The position numbers and the translations under genes are program-made. A DNA stretch of 16,391 nt from an uncultured Odoribacter sp. (lineage in GTDB: Bacteria > Bacteroidota > Bacteroidia > Bacteroidales > Marinifilaceae): the NCBI GenBank assembly GCA_947039985.1, contig CAMRAP010000014.1, positions 1 to 16,391 of the forward strand. The letters run 5' to 3'. Position 1 is the stretch's first letter. Every line of letters starts with the position of its first letter. Below the pieces are notes generated by a model. It was not told the DNA's origin, did no database searches, and worked only from the letters and a program-made list of their open reading frames with translations. Positions 1 to 6,734 of the stretch are shown one piece after another.

Positions 1-403
1 TGAAGGAACAGTAGTTAGTGAGGGTAGAGGAACCTATACACCTTTTCAAGTGTTTGGCCACCCCAACTTAAAAAATATGTCATACGCCTTTACGCCTAGA
101 AGTATTGAAGGGATGAGTAAATCACCGAAATGCATCAATAAAAAATGCTATGGGATGGATTTACGGGATCAATATGATGAGGTCAAAGCAGGCAAACGTC
201 TACGTTTGGATTGGTTGCTCGCTGCTCATAAAAATTATATAGGAGAAGCTCCTTTTTTTACTGCTTTCTTTGAGAAATTGGCAGGAACAGCTCAATTGCG
301 AAAGGATATAGAAGCCCGAAAAACTGAAAAAGAGATCCGGAATACTTGGGAAAAAGACTTAAATAGATTTAAGCAGTTAAGGCTTAAATATTTGATTTAT
401 TAA
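1..403 (+). CDS. 3' end of DUF1343 / NamZ-type exo-beta-N-acetylmuramidase (partial)
   Basis: The reading frame is open from base 2, before any start codon, and ends at TAA 401-403, so the gene begins outside the window. The first residues read EGTVVSEGRGTYTPFQVFG, the conserved SxGRGTxxPFxxxG block of the DUF1343 (YbbC/NamZ, GH171) family. It is followed by FTPRSIEGMSKSPKC and KCYGMDL, which match the family's F-x-P...S..P...C.G pattern. Members of this family release N-acetylmuramic acid from the non-reducing end of peptidoglycan fragments and serve in cell-wall recycling or scavenging. About 133 residues are visible of a family usually near 400, so the signal peptide and N-terminal catalytic lobe cannot be judged. 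The AsmA gene follows after 11 nt with no terminator, so the two are probably cotranscribed. Family assignment is firm; exact substrate is inferred. Confidence 0.85.
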   Translation, partial: EGTVVSEGRGTYTPFQVFGHPNLKNMSYAFTPRSIEGMSKSPKCINKKCYGMDLRDQYDEVKAGKRLRLDWLLAAHKNYIGEAPFFTAFFEKLAGTAQLRKDIEARKTEKEIRNTWEKDLNRFKQLRLKYLIY

Positions 404-414
404 ATAAAAAGTAT

Positions 415-3400
415 ATGAAAAAAGCTTTGTGGAAGCGAATGTTGAGATGGATTTTATGGTGTGTATTGACCTTTATAATCCTTGTTTTTGTGGGCCTTGG
501 AGTCGTAGTGAATTTTATTTTCACTCCATCTCGATTGACTCCTATTGTTGAGAAAACAGCGACTGAATTTTTGAATGCAGAGATTAAATTTGGACGTATC
601 GAGTTGACTTTCTTCTCTACTTTTCCCGATTTCGGACTTCAAATATCGGATGCAACTGTTATTTCAAAATCATTTAGAGATTCTACTCAAACAGCTGATA
701 GTGTGCCAGGGCATCTAATTTTGGCGCAAGATTCATTGATGAGCATCAAGTCGTGTCTTATTACTATGAATCCGATGGCCTATTTAGTTAAAAATAAAAT
801 TGTCATTAAAGATTTTTTACTCGATGAGCCTCAAATATATGCTTATGTCGATCAAAGCGGTCTGGTAAACTGGGATATTGTGAAAGCAACAACTGATACC
901 CTATCTGTTGATTCAACAACACCTGATTCATCTAGTTTTAATTCTAGTATTAGTCTACACAATGTACGCATACGGCAGGGAAGTTTGATTTTTGATGATC
1001 GTAGTACGGAATTATACACTCGTCTTACGGGTTTGAATCTTGGGATAGAGGGAGATTTTGCGAGTATAAACTCCAAACTTAAAGTTGATTTTTTGACCGA
1101 AAATATATTGCTATGGCAAAAAGGAGCACTTTTGGTGAAGCGTTTAAAGTTGGGTATAGATACAGAGATGCAGGTGAATAGAGACTCTTTGCTGTATACA
1201 TTAGATAGAGCGGTATTTAATGTTAATGGGGTACGTTTTGGAGCTGGAGGAACATTGAAAGGAGATGCTGTGAATCGTACTTTGATGGTTGATTTGAAAT
1301 ATGGTATCCATATTCCAAGTTTAAAAACAATTCTTGATTTAGTTCCCAATGCTGTACTTAAAAAGACAGATGATGTGGATGTTCGGGGAGAGGTCACTTG
1401 TCAAGGTGAAATTAATGGATTATATGGTCGAAAGCGTATTCCAAAGATGACCACTGAAGTTAAAATAAAAGGTGGCTATATTGCTTATTCAGAAATGCCT
1501 TCGCAAATTGACACGCTGGAGTTGGATTTGTATGCTATGGTCGATTTGCAGAAAGAGCAGGAATCTTATGTAGATTTGCGACATTTTTACGTAAAAGGTG
1601 GAGGGATTGATGTTAAATTGAAAGGGGGAGTGAAACAGCTGTTATCAGCACCTGTGGTAAATGCAGACTTGAAATCTGTAGTGAATTTTAGCGACTTGAC
1701 AAAAATTTTCCCATTAGCAGATGGAATGACTTGTCAGGGAGTGTTGAATGCATCGCTGAGTAGTAAAATGTTAGTGAGTGATGTCATGACAGCTAATTAT
1801 GGAAAGATTAATGTAGAGGGAGATTGTAGGATGCAGGATGTTGAAATATTTATTCCAAAGGATAGCATTGTGGTGAATGTTGCATCGGCAGGATTAGTGT
1901 TTGCTTCGAATAGTCCGAATTCAAAGACTTTACAAAAGAAGGACTTGTTAAATGGAATTATTGGCTATTCTGGATTGAAAGTGCACATACAAAACAAGGT
2001 GACTTTATCGATGGATACAACCTATATGACATTAAATACCTCTCCTTTGCATGATACATCTGCCATTGTTTCGATGAGTTCTAATTTGAGCTTGGGACGT
2101 ATGGTTGTTATTGTACGTGATACTTTGTTGCTTGGACTAAAAAAGGCAGATTTGAAAGTAAGTTTGCAACCTTGGAAAAAGAATAAAAAAATCCCTCAAA
2201 TTCGTGCAAATATAGAGGTGGATAGTTTACGTTTAGGTATGCTTGGAAATCGTCTAAATCTTGCTAAAGCTGCTATTAATCTGAGAGCTGTTCGTAGTTT
2301 ACAAAATGAAAAAATATGGCGTCCATCAGGCAGTATTGATTTTATGGAATTGAAAGCATATTCCCCTTACTTTCCAGTTCGGTTTAGAATGCCAGGAACA
2401 CGACTGCATTTTAATGCAAATGATATACAATTGGATTCTGCTGTATTGAAATTAGGGCATTCAGATATGAAGATTACAGGGCGTATCCAAAACTTAGCTA
2501 AAGCATTTCTTCGAAAAGATACATTACAAGGAGAGTTGTTAGTGACTTCTAAGCAAATTAATTGTAATCAATTGATGAAAGCATTGGAGGCAGGGAATTC
2601 TTATGCAGCTAAGGTGGAGGCTGGTTATAAAGAGACCATTGGTATAGATGCTTTGGAGGATGATATCGATGCAATGCCAATCATTAGTGATACTATTAAC
2701 ACAGAGGGAAGTACATCATTATTTATTATTCCTCCTGGTATAGATTTTACTTTCCAAACCGATATAAAACAGGTGTTGATCGGCCAGTTGAAACTGGAGA
2801 ATATTTATGGAGAGGTTGTGATGCGCAATCAATGTATAGAACTGTCAGACTTACGATTACGTTCGTCGGCTGCCAATATGCGTACCACAGCTATATATAA
2901 AGCGACAGATACTTTAACTGCTTATACTGGATTTAACTTAAAAATGTTTGATATTCAGATCGATAGTCTGGTTACTTTGATACCTGCATTAGATTCGTTA
3001 TTTCCTATGCTACGCTCGTTTTCAGGAACCGTAGATTTTAATATTGCTGCAGATGGAAGGCTTGATCCAAGTCTGATGATTGATTTAGAGAGTCTAAGAG
3101 GAGCTGCCTATCTTGATGGGCGAGATTTAGTCTTGATGGATGGAGAAACTTTTTCTGAAATATCGAAGATGCTGATGTTTAAGAACAAAAAACGCAATTT
3201 GATCGATAGTATTTCTGTGAATATGAGTGTGAAAAATGGAGCGGTTGAAATATTCCCATTTATGGTCTCTATCGACCGTTATAAAGCAGCTATAGGTGGT
3301 GTCCATCATATGGATATGACATTTAAGTATCATATCTCTATACTTAAATCTCCTTTGCCTTTCCGGGCTGGATTGAATATTTCAGGTGATTTAGATGATA

Positions 3401-3528
3401 TGAAATTTAGAATTACGAAGGCAAAGTATAAAGATCTGTTTATACCCTCAAGACGGGCAAAAGTGGACTCTACTCAGTTGAATTTACAGAAGCAAATTCG
3501 TAAAATGCTAGAAAATCCGAAACAATAA
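415..3528 (+). CDS. AsmA family envelope protein
   Basis: This is a 1037-residue protein with a basic N-terminus (KKALWKRMLRW) and one transmembrane helix at about residues 12-36. The segment FTPSRLTPIVEKTATEFLNAEIKFGRIELTFFSTFPDFGLQISD is typical of AsmA N-domains in Bacteroidetes. The rest is long and rich in beta-strand-like repeats, with recurring I.G/L.G and L.L...D patterns such as KLKGGVKQLL and ITGRIQNLAK, and an AsmA-like C-terminal part at about 830-1010. AsmA/TamB-related proteins are inner-membrane-anchored periplasmic proteins linked to outer-membrane biogenesis and phospholipid transfer between membranes. That role is family knowledge, not shown here. The ATG at 415 has an A-rich leader and no Shine-Dalgarno, which is normal for this phylum. 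It is the second gene after the muramidase, and a bidirectional terminator lies 20 nt past its stop. No frameshift or internal stop is seen. Confidence 0.87.
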   Translation: MKKALWKRMLRWILWCVLTFIILVFVGLGVVVNFIFTPSRLTPIVEKTATEFLNAEIKFGRIELTFFSTFPDFGLQISDATVISKSFRDSTQTADSVPGHLILAQDSLMSIKSCLITMNPMAYLVKNKIVIKDFLLDEPQIYAYVDQSGLVNWDIVKATTDTLSVDSTTPDSSSFNSSISLHNVRIRQGSLIFDDRSTELYTRLTGLNLGIEGDFASINSKLKVDFLTENILLWQKGALLVKRLKLGIDTEMQVNRDSLLYTLDRAVFNVNGVRFGAGGTLKGDAVNRTLMVDLKYGIHIPSLKTILDLVPNAVLKKTDDVDVRGEVTCQGEINGLYGRKRIPKMTTEVKIKGGYIAYSEMPSQIDTLELDLYAMVDLQKEQESYVDLRHFYVKGGGIDVKLKGGVKQLLSAPVVNADLKSVVNFSDLTKIFPLADGMTCQGVLNASLSSKMLVSDVMTANYGKINVEGDCRMQDVEIFIPKDSIVVNVASAGLVFASNSPNSKTLQKKDLLNGIIGYSGLKVHIQNKVTLSMDTTYMTLNTSPLHDTSAIVSMSSNLSLGRMVVIVRDTLLLGLKKADLKVSLQPWKKNKKIPQIRANIEVDSLRLGMLGNRLNLAKAAINLRAVRSLQNEKIWRPSGSIDFMELKAYSPYFPVRFRMPGTRLHFNANDIQLDSAVLKLGHSDMKITGRIQNLAKAFLRKDTLQGELLVTSKQINCNQLMKALEAGNSYAAKVEAGYKETIGIDALEDDIDAMPIISDTINTEGSTSLFIIPPGIDFTFQTDIKQVLIGQLKLENIYGEVVMRNQCIELSDLRLRSSAANMRTTAIYKATDTLTAYTGFNLKMFDIQIDSLVTLIPALDSLFPMLRSFSGTVDFNIAADGRLDPSLMIDLESLRGAAYLDGRDLVLMDGETFSEISKMLMFKNKKRNLIDSISVNMSVKNGAVEIFPFMVSIDRYKAAIGGVHHMDMTFKYHISILKSPLPFRAGLNISGDLDDMKFRITKAKYKDLFIPSRRAKVDSTQLNLQKQIRKMLENPKQ

Positions 3529-3547
3529 TTATTTGGTATACATATAG

Positions 3548-3582
3548 AAAAAACGGGAATCTTTTACAAGTTCCCGTTTTTT
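3548..3582. terminator. Bidirectional intrinsic terminator between asmA-like gene and purM
   Basis: A perfect 12-bp inverted repeat (AAAAAACGGGAA at 3548-3559, TTCCCGTTTTTT at 3571-3582) surrounds an 11-nt loop. Inside the loop CTT/AAG can pair again, with one bulged T at 3560. T-runs lie on the exit side of both strands, so it can serve both the plus-strand asmA-like gene and the minus-strand purM gene. Confidence 0.85.
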
Positions 3583-3618
3583 GAATATATATAAAGTTTA
3601 TGAATAAAACCTACCGGT

Positions 3619-4797
3619 TCAGTATATGAATTTCCCGAATTCGCTGAGTAGGGTAAGCTTATTTTTTCCGTCTTCGTCATTATTATAACAACGACCGACG
3701 ATTTGAGCATCAATATTAAAACTTTTTGAAATAGCGATGATCTCATCTGCTAGTTCTTCATCGACATAAATCTCCATGCGGTGTCCCATATTGAACACTT
3801 TGTACATCTCTTCCCATGGGGTTTCTGATTGTTCTTGAATCAAACGAAATAGAGGTGGTACAGGGAAAAGATTGTCTTTTACGATGTGCATATTTTCTAC
3901 AAAGTTCAATATTTTGGTCTGAGCACCACCAGAACAATGCACCATTCCGTGTATTTGATGGCGATAGGTATCCAATATTTTTTTGATGACAGGGATATAA
4001 GTACGAGTTGGTGATAACACCAATTTACCTGCATCTATATCTACACCTTCAACGGCATCCGTCAGCTTACAATTTCCTGAATATACCAGCTCTTCAGGGA
4101 CATTGTTATCAAAACTTTCTGGATATTTTGTAGCTAAATATTTAGCAAAGACATCATGGCGAGCTGAAGTTAAGCCATTAGAGCCCATTCCACCGTTGTA
4201 TTCTGTTTCGTAGCTCGCTTGGCCCGATGATGAAAGTCCAACGATAACATCGCCTGGACAGATATTTGCATTGTCAATAACATCTTCCCGTTTCATACGA
4301 CAAGTAACGGTTGAATCAACGATAATAGTTCGCACTAAATCGCCTACATCAGCCGTTTCTCCACCTGTTGAGTGAATATTTACGCCCAATTTTTTATATT
4401 CAGCAAGCAACTCTTCTGTTCCGTTGATGATCGTAGCTAAAACTTCGCCAGGGATTAGGTTTTTGTTGCGACCGATGGTAGATGATAATAAAATATTATC
4501 TACGGCACCCACACATAGCAAGTCATCAATATTCATGATAAGAGCATCTTGAGCAATGCCTTTCCATACAGAAATATCGCCTGTTTCTTTCCAATACATA
4601 TAGGCTAAGGATGATTTTGTACCTGCACCATCGGCATGCATAATATTGCAGTAAGCTTCATCGCCGCCTAAATAGTCAGGAACGATTTTGCAAAATGCTT
4701 GTGGAAAAACTCCTTTATCAATGTTTTTAATAGCGTTATGTACATCCTCTTTAGAGGCAGAAACACCACGTTTGTTATATCTTTCGTCTTTTCTCAT
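3619..4797 (-). CDS. purM: Phosphoribosylformylglycinamidine cyclo-ligase (AIR synthase)
   Basis: PurM converts formylglycinamidine ribonucleotide plus ATP to aminoimidazole ribonucleotide, the fifth step of de novo purine synthesis, in the cytosol. Visible motifs of the PurM/ThiL ATP-binding superfamily are HADGAGTK at residues 54-61 (phosphate-binding), the acidic MNIDDLL at 88-94, STGGETAD at 143-150, GLSSSG at 187-192, LSPTRTY at 261-267, and GMVHCSGGAQ followed by MYKVFNMG in the C-terminal domain. At 392 residues it is longer than the roughly 345-residue enterobacterial enzyme; extra residues lie between GSNG (205-208) and LSPTRTY. The usual N-terminal YKDAGVDIDAGN block reads YNKRGVSASKED here, while GVDIDAG appears at 251-257. 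It has its own promoter upstream, and its 3' end lies near the shared terminator. Other purine genes are not adjacent. Confidence 0.88.
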   Translation of the reverse strand: MRKDERYNKRGVSASKEDVHNAIKNIDKGVFPQAFCKIVPDYLGGDEAYCNIMHADGAGTKSSLAYMYWKETGDISVWKGIAQDALIMNIDDLLCVGAVDNILLSSTIGRNKNLIPGEVLATIINGTEELLAEYKKLGVNIHSTGGETADVGDLVRTIIVDSTVTCRMKREDVIDNANICPGDVIVGLSSSGQASYETEYNGGMGSNGLTSARHDVFAKYLATKYPESFDNNVPEELVYSGNCKLTDAVEGVDIDAGKLVLSPTRTYIPVIKKILDTYRHQIHGMVHCSGGAQTKILNFVENMHIVKDNLFPVPPLFRLIQEQSETPWEEMYKVFNMGHRMEIYVDEELADEIIAISKSFNIDAQIVGRCYNNDEDGKNKLTLLSEFGKFIY

Positions 4798-4850
4798 AGT
4801 GTGAACATAGGGTATTGCGACTTGTCAAAAAGTGCCGCGATTTGAAGTGA

Positions 4851-4882
4851 CAAACTTACACAAAACAAATCAATTTATCAAT
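4851..4882 (-). promoter_or_regulatory. Promoter of purM (Bacteroidetes type)
   Basis: On the minus strand a full match to the -7 consensus, TAAGTTTG (4851-4858), lies 20 nt downstream of ATTG (4879-4882), a 3-of-4 match to the -33 TTTG. Predicted transcription start is near 4845, giving a leader of about 48 nt. The -33 box overlaps the stop codon of the upstream small gene. Confidence 0.6.
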
Positions 4883-5162
4883 CTACTGATTTATTTTCTC
4901 GGATGAAAATACTACATAAAAGAGCATATATTCTCCACCACGTCACTGATAGCACGCCGAGAGTGATCAGTGTACTAATCGATTTGCCTATGTGTAGATA
5001 ATGACCAATAGTCAGAGCAACTCCTTCTACTCCATTCCATGGATTCATGGCTACCCAAGTAAATCGATATTCACTCATCACTGCACTCATAGATAATGCT
5101 GAACAAGCTAAGATTAAGAGGATAAAAGAGCTAAGAAGTATTGAAATGTTTATTTTTTTCAT
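4878..5162 (-). CDS. Small hydrophobic protein of unknown function, two predicted membrane segments
   Basis: This 94-residue protein is not recognised. It starts MKKINISILL, then has a hydrophobic segment at about residues 6-28 that could be a transmembrane helix or a signal peptide; ILAC at 17-20 could even act as a lipobox. A second hydrophobic segment lies at about 60-86, followed by a charged tail RENKSVD. A tryptophan-containing stretch (WVAMNPWNGVEG) lies between them. It is supported as a real gene by a promoter about 30 nt upstream, ordinary codon use, and a tidy fit between that promoter and the purM promoter. It ends 80 nt before purM. The function cannot be inferred from context; purM has its own promoter, so the pairing may be incidental. 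Confidence 0.55.
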   Translation of the reverse strand: MKKINISILLSSFILLILACSALSMSAVMSEYRFTWVAMNPWNGVEGVALTIGHYLHIGKSISTLITLGVLSVTWWRIYALLCSIFIRENKSVD

Positions 5163-5189
5163 ACGTTTTGATTAAAAAAATATTTTGTA

Positions 5190-5220
5190 CAAAAATACAA
5201 TTTAGTCTGGTAATAACATA
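5190..5220 (-). promoter_or_regulatory. Promoter of the small membrane protein gene
   Basis: The minus strand reads TATG (5217-5220), 19 nt, then TATTTTTG (5190-5197). The -7 element matches TAnnTTTG fully and the -33 element matches 3 of 4. The ATG at 5160-5162 would lie about 20 nt from the start of transcription. Confidence 0.55.
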
Positions 5221-5362
5221 AAAAAAGGAGTCTTTTCAGACTCCTCAGAACACATTTTATGTGTTATCATAGTTTGCTTAGTTGAGTTTTGTGCAAATGT
5301 GATGGTAAATATACTAAACGCAATAGCTTTATAAAGGTTACATCTATGATAAAATGATCTTG
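5219..5362 (-). ncRNA. Candidate small RNA on the minus strand (structured, with terminator)
   Basis: Three nested or tandem inverted repeats are packed here with no minus-strand gene to explain them. In minus-strand order they are: a 9-bp pair TTATCATAG/CTATGATAA (forward positions 5344-5352 and 5264-5272); a 7-bp hairpin with ATGTGTT at its 3' side (5249-5265); and an 8-bp hairpin AGGAGTCT/AGACTCCT with a 4-nt loop (5226-5245), followed directly by seven T on the minus strand. That last element is a textbook intrinsic terminator, yet the nearest minus-strand gene upstream is the ABC-F gene beyond 6734, which lies past a plus-strand gene. A weak -7-like TACGTTAC (5368-5375) is the only promoter hint. 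It could alternatively be an insulator or leftover terminator. Confidence 0.35.
5226..5245 (-). terminator. Intrinsic terminator for minus-strand transcription
   Basis: An 8-bp perfect stem (5226-5233 with 5238-5245) and a TTTC loop are followed on the minus strand by T7 (complement of 5220-5226). On the plus strand no T-run follows, so it acts in one direction only. Confidence 0.75.
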
Positions 5363-5405
5363 TTTGTGTAACGTAGGTATCTTTCTCTCCGTATATTCAA
5401 AAAAA

Positions 5406-5975
5406 ATGAATACTATGAAAAGAGAATTTGCTGTACCTCAGCTTGAAGATATGTTAGAATACGATAGAAAATTGATATTTTCTCTAAAGCAATCGATGGG
5501 AGTTGTTCCCAATATTTATGCTTTTATGACTCGTTCAGAAACGGCATTGAAGCGATTCCTAGATTTTATTGATGTTCCAACGGTGTTTGATTCAATACAG
5601 ACTATTGCCATTCATTTGGTGGCTAGCCAGGCAAATCAAACTCCCTATTGTTTAGCTTATCATACTACATTTGCTGAAATAGCTGGATTGACTGACGTGC
5701 AAATTGAGTCCATTCGTAAAGGGAGTGTTACTTGGGATGAAAAATTAGCTGTTCTAGTTGATTTTACCTGTGAGTTAGTTCATCATGCTGGAAAAATGAC
5801 CCCCGAGATGCTTGATCGTTTTTATGAGGCTGGCTATACAGATGCTTATTTGGTGGATCTAGTCATGTTGGTGGGTATGAACACTATGATGGATTATCTG
5901 AGTAATGCAACTTGGCTTCCTGTTGATTTTCCTGAAGCACCAGTGGTTATTTGTAAGTGCAACTGTAAAAAATAA
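5406..5975 (+). CDS. AhpD-like / carboxymuconolactone decarboxylase-fold protein
   Basis: This protein of 189 residues is all-helical in appearance. The core SQANQTPYCLAYHTTFAEIAGLT (residues 75-97 from the ATG at 5406) resembles the AhpD/CMD peroxidase motif CxxCxxxH followed by a helix, and the following VTWDEKLAVLVDFTCELV also fits the family. Members are disulfide-dependent peroxidases or decarboxylase-like enzymes. Here the first cysteine of CxxC is Thr79, leaving Cys82 and His86. Other cysteines are Cys122 and a C-terminal CKCNCKK tail with Cys183, 185 and 187. An upstream in-frame TTG at 5364 is unlikely; ATG 5406 and ATG 5415 (MKREF) are both plausible starts, with an A-run before 5406. 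A TATCTTTC near 5378 is a weak -7 candidate. It stands alone, with no redox partner next to it. Confidence 0.72.
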   Translation: MNTMKREFAVPQLEDMLEYDRKLIFSLKQSMGVVPNIYAFMTRSETALKRFLDFIDVPTVFDSIQTIAIHLVASQANQTPYCLAYHTTFAEIAGLTDVQIESIRKGSVTWDEKLAVLVDFTCELVHHAGKMTPEMLDRFYEAGYTDAYLVDLVMLVGMNTMMDYLSNATWLPVDFPEAPVVICKCNCKK

Positions 5976-6021
5976 GCTTTGTTATAGGCTTAGAAATGCT
6001 AGTGAATTTGTTAGACTTCTT

Positions 6022-6053
6022 TTTGTTTTTTTGAAGAGAGAGCTATATTTTTG
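6022..6053 (+). promoter_or_regulatory. Consensus promoter ahead of the structured RNA and the RsbW-like gene
   Basis: TTTG (6022-6025), 20 nt, then TATTTTTG (6046-6053): both boxes match the Bacteroidetes consensus exactly. Transcription would begin near 6058-6062, about 260 nt ahead of the next start codon. This suits either a separate RNA gene or a long structured leader. Confidence 0.65.
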
Positions 6054-6103
6054 TTGCAATAGTTATGCGAAAGTATCTATTTATATAGGAAAAGATATTA
6101 AGT

Positions 6104-6272
6104 AGCGTTTAGCTATTGGACTTGATTTCAGAAAATTGGTGTTTTTATAAATTAATACAAGTACAATAGGAGTGAGAACGCCTACGCTGTAGCGTGGGAT
6201 CGTGCTTATTTGTATTAATGGGTGTCACCAATACCTCTGGATCAGATAATGTACATCTCGCGCTCTTTTTTT
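6104..6272 (+). ncRNA. Candidate long rod-shaped structured RNA, possibly 6S-like
   Basis: This accounts for most of the 344-nt gap between the CMD and RsbW-like genes. Hand folding gives one interrupted rod: AGCG/CGCT (6104-6107 with 6261-6264); GATTTCAG/CTGGATC (6124-6131 with 6237-6243, one bulge); ATTGGTG/CACCAAT (6135-6141 with 6226-6232); an internal loop of 9 by 6 nt; perfect 10-bp ATTAATACAA/TTGTATTAAT (6151-6160 with 6210-6219); an 11-nt one-sided loop; GTGAG with CTTAT; and an apical stem ACG-CCTACGC closed by TGTA (6187-6190 or so). T7 follows at 6266-6272. A consensus promoter lies about 45-80 nt upstream. Shape and size (about 160-210 nt, central bubble) recall 6S RNA; TPP and SRP motifs are absent. 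It may instead be a leader of the next gene. Family name is inference. Confidence 0.45.
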
Positions 6273-6319
6273 GTATACATGGGCGTGAAGTGTTGTAGTA
6301 ACCTTTAATACCATAAAAC

Positions 6320-6721
6320 ATGGAGCGTAAACTAGAAATTTCAATACCCTCAGAAGTGAGTTGTACTCACAGGATCGAAGCCTTTATCGAAGATTTTACA
6401 ATGACTGCTAATGTGTCCCCTAAATTATTTGGTAGAATAAATTTATCTGTTGTAGAAGCTGTGTCAAATGGCATTCTATATGGCAATAAGCAAGATGTAA
6501 ATAAGCTGGTTCGCGTGCTAGCCGAAGAAATAAACCATCAATTGATCTTTACTATCAGTGATGAGGGTACAGGTTTTGATTACACCATAATACCTGATCC
6601 AACTTTAGAGGAGAATCTAGATAAAGAATCCAAACGTGGTTTATTTTTAATGCAAGTTCTTTCAGATGATTTAAGGTTTGAGAATAATGGTGCTACCGTA
6701 ATATTGGTATTTGATTTATAA
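6320..6721 (+). CDS. RsbW/SpoIIAB-like anti-sigma or serine kinase ATPase (HATPase_c family)
   Basis: This 133-residue protein is a single GHKL ATP-binding domain. The N-box is INLSVVEAVSNGILYGNK with Glu46 and Asn50; the G1 box is DEGTGF at 81-86; the G2-like part is KRGLFLMQVLSDDL at 105-118. Size and motif order match the RsbW/SpoIIAB group, which bind an alternative sigma factor or phosphorylate a STAS-domain partner; in Bacteroidetes the partner is usually not known. No STAS protein, PP2C phosphatase or sigma factor gene is next to it, so its target cannot be named. The start at ATG 6320 lacks a Shine-Dalgarno. It follows the structured RNA, and its last six codons plus stop lie inside a 32-bp palindrome. 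Confidence 0.78.
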   Translation: MERKLEISIPSEVSCTHRIEAFIEDFTMTANVSPKLFGRINLSVVEAVSNGILYGNKQDVNKLVRVLAEEINHQLIFTISDEGTGFDYTIIPDPTLEENLDKESKRGLFLMQVLSDDLRFENNGATVILVFDL

Positions 6722-6734
6722 ATCAAATACCAAT
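6703..6734. terminator. Perfect 32-bp palindrome across both convergent stop codons
   Basis: The 16-nt arm ATTGGTATTTGATTTA (6703-6718) is followed directly by its exact reverse complement (6719-6734). It covers the TAA of the RsbW-like gene and the first base of the complement of the ABC-F stop. On the plus strand a T-rich stretch follows (6735-6745), so it most likely ends plus-strand transcription. The exit side on the minus strand is less T-rich. Confidence 0.7.

Noticed and set aside
852..1397. A 181-codon minus-strand frame inside the AsmA gene
   Set aside because: It is a shadow of the real gene: no promoter, no ribosome site, unlikely amino-acid composition and no recognisable domain.
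6016..6036. T-rich CTTC...GAAG segment as a terminator for the CMD gene
   Set aside because: Only four base pairs, and the T-runs lie in the loop rather than after the stem.
5905..6105. A 66-codon frame running off the end of the CMD gene
   Set aside because: It begins inside the CMD gene in another frame, crosses the predicted promoter at 6022-6053 and has phenylalanine/leucine-rich composition caused by T-runs.
6151..6219. Bacterial SRP (4.5S) RNA
   Set aside because: The conserved GGAA-type tetraloop and the asymmetric internal loop motifs are absent; the apical loop is TGTA.
6231..6262. Resemblance to the 3' half of a TPP riboswitch (ACCTCTGGATCAGATAATG)
   Set aside because: The order of segments differs from the TPP core, the CCAGCG part is missing, there is no GGGGTGC or CTGAGA...ACCC partner upstream, and the next gene is unrelated to thiamine.
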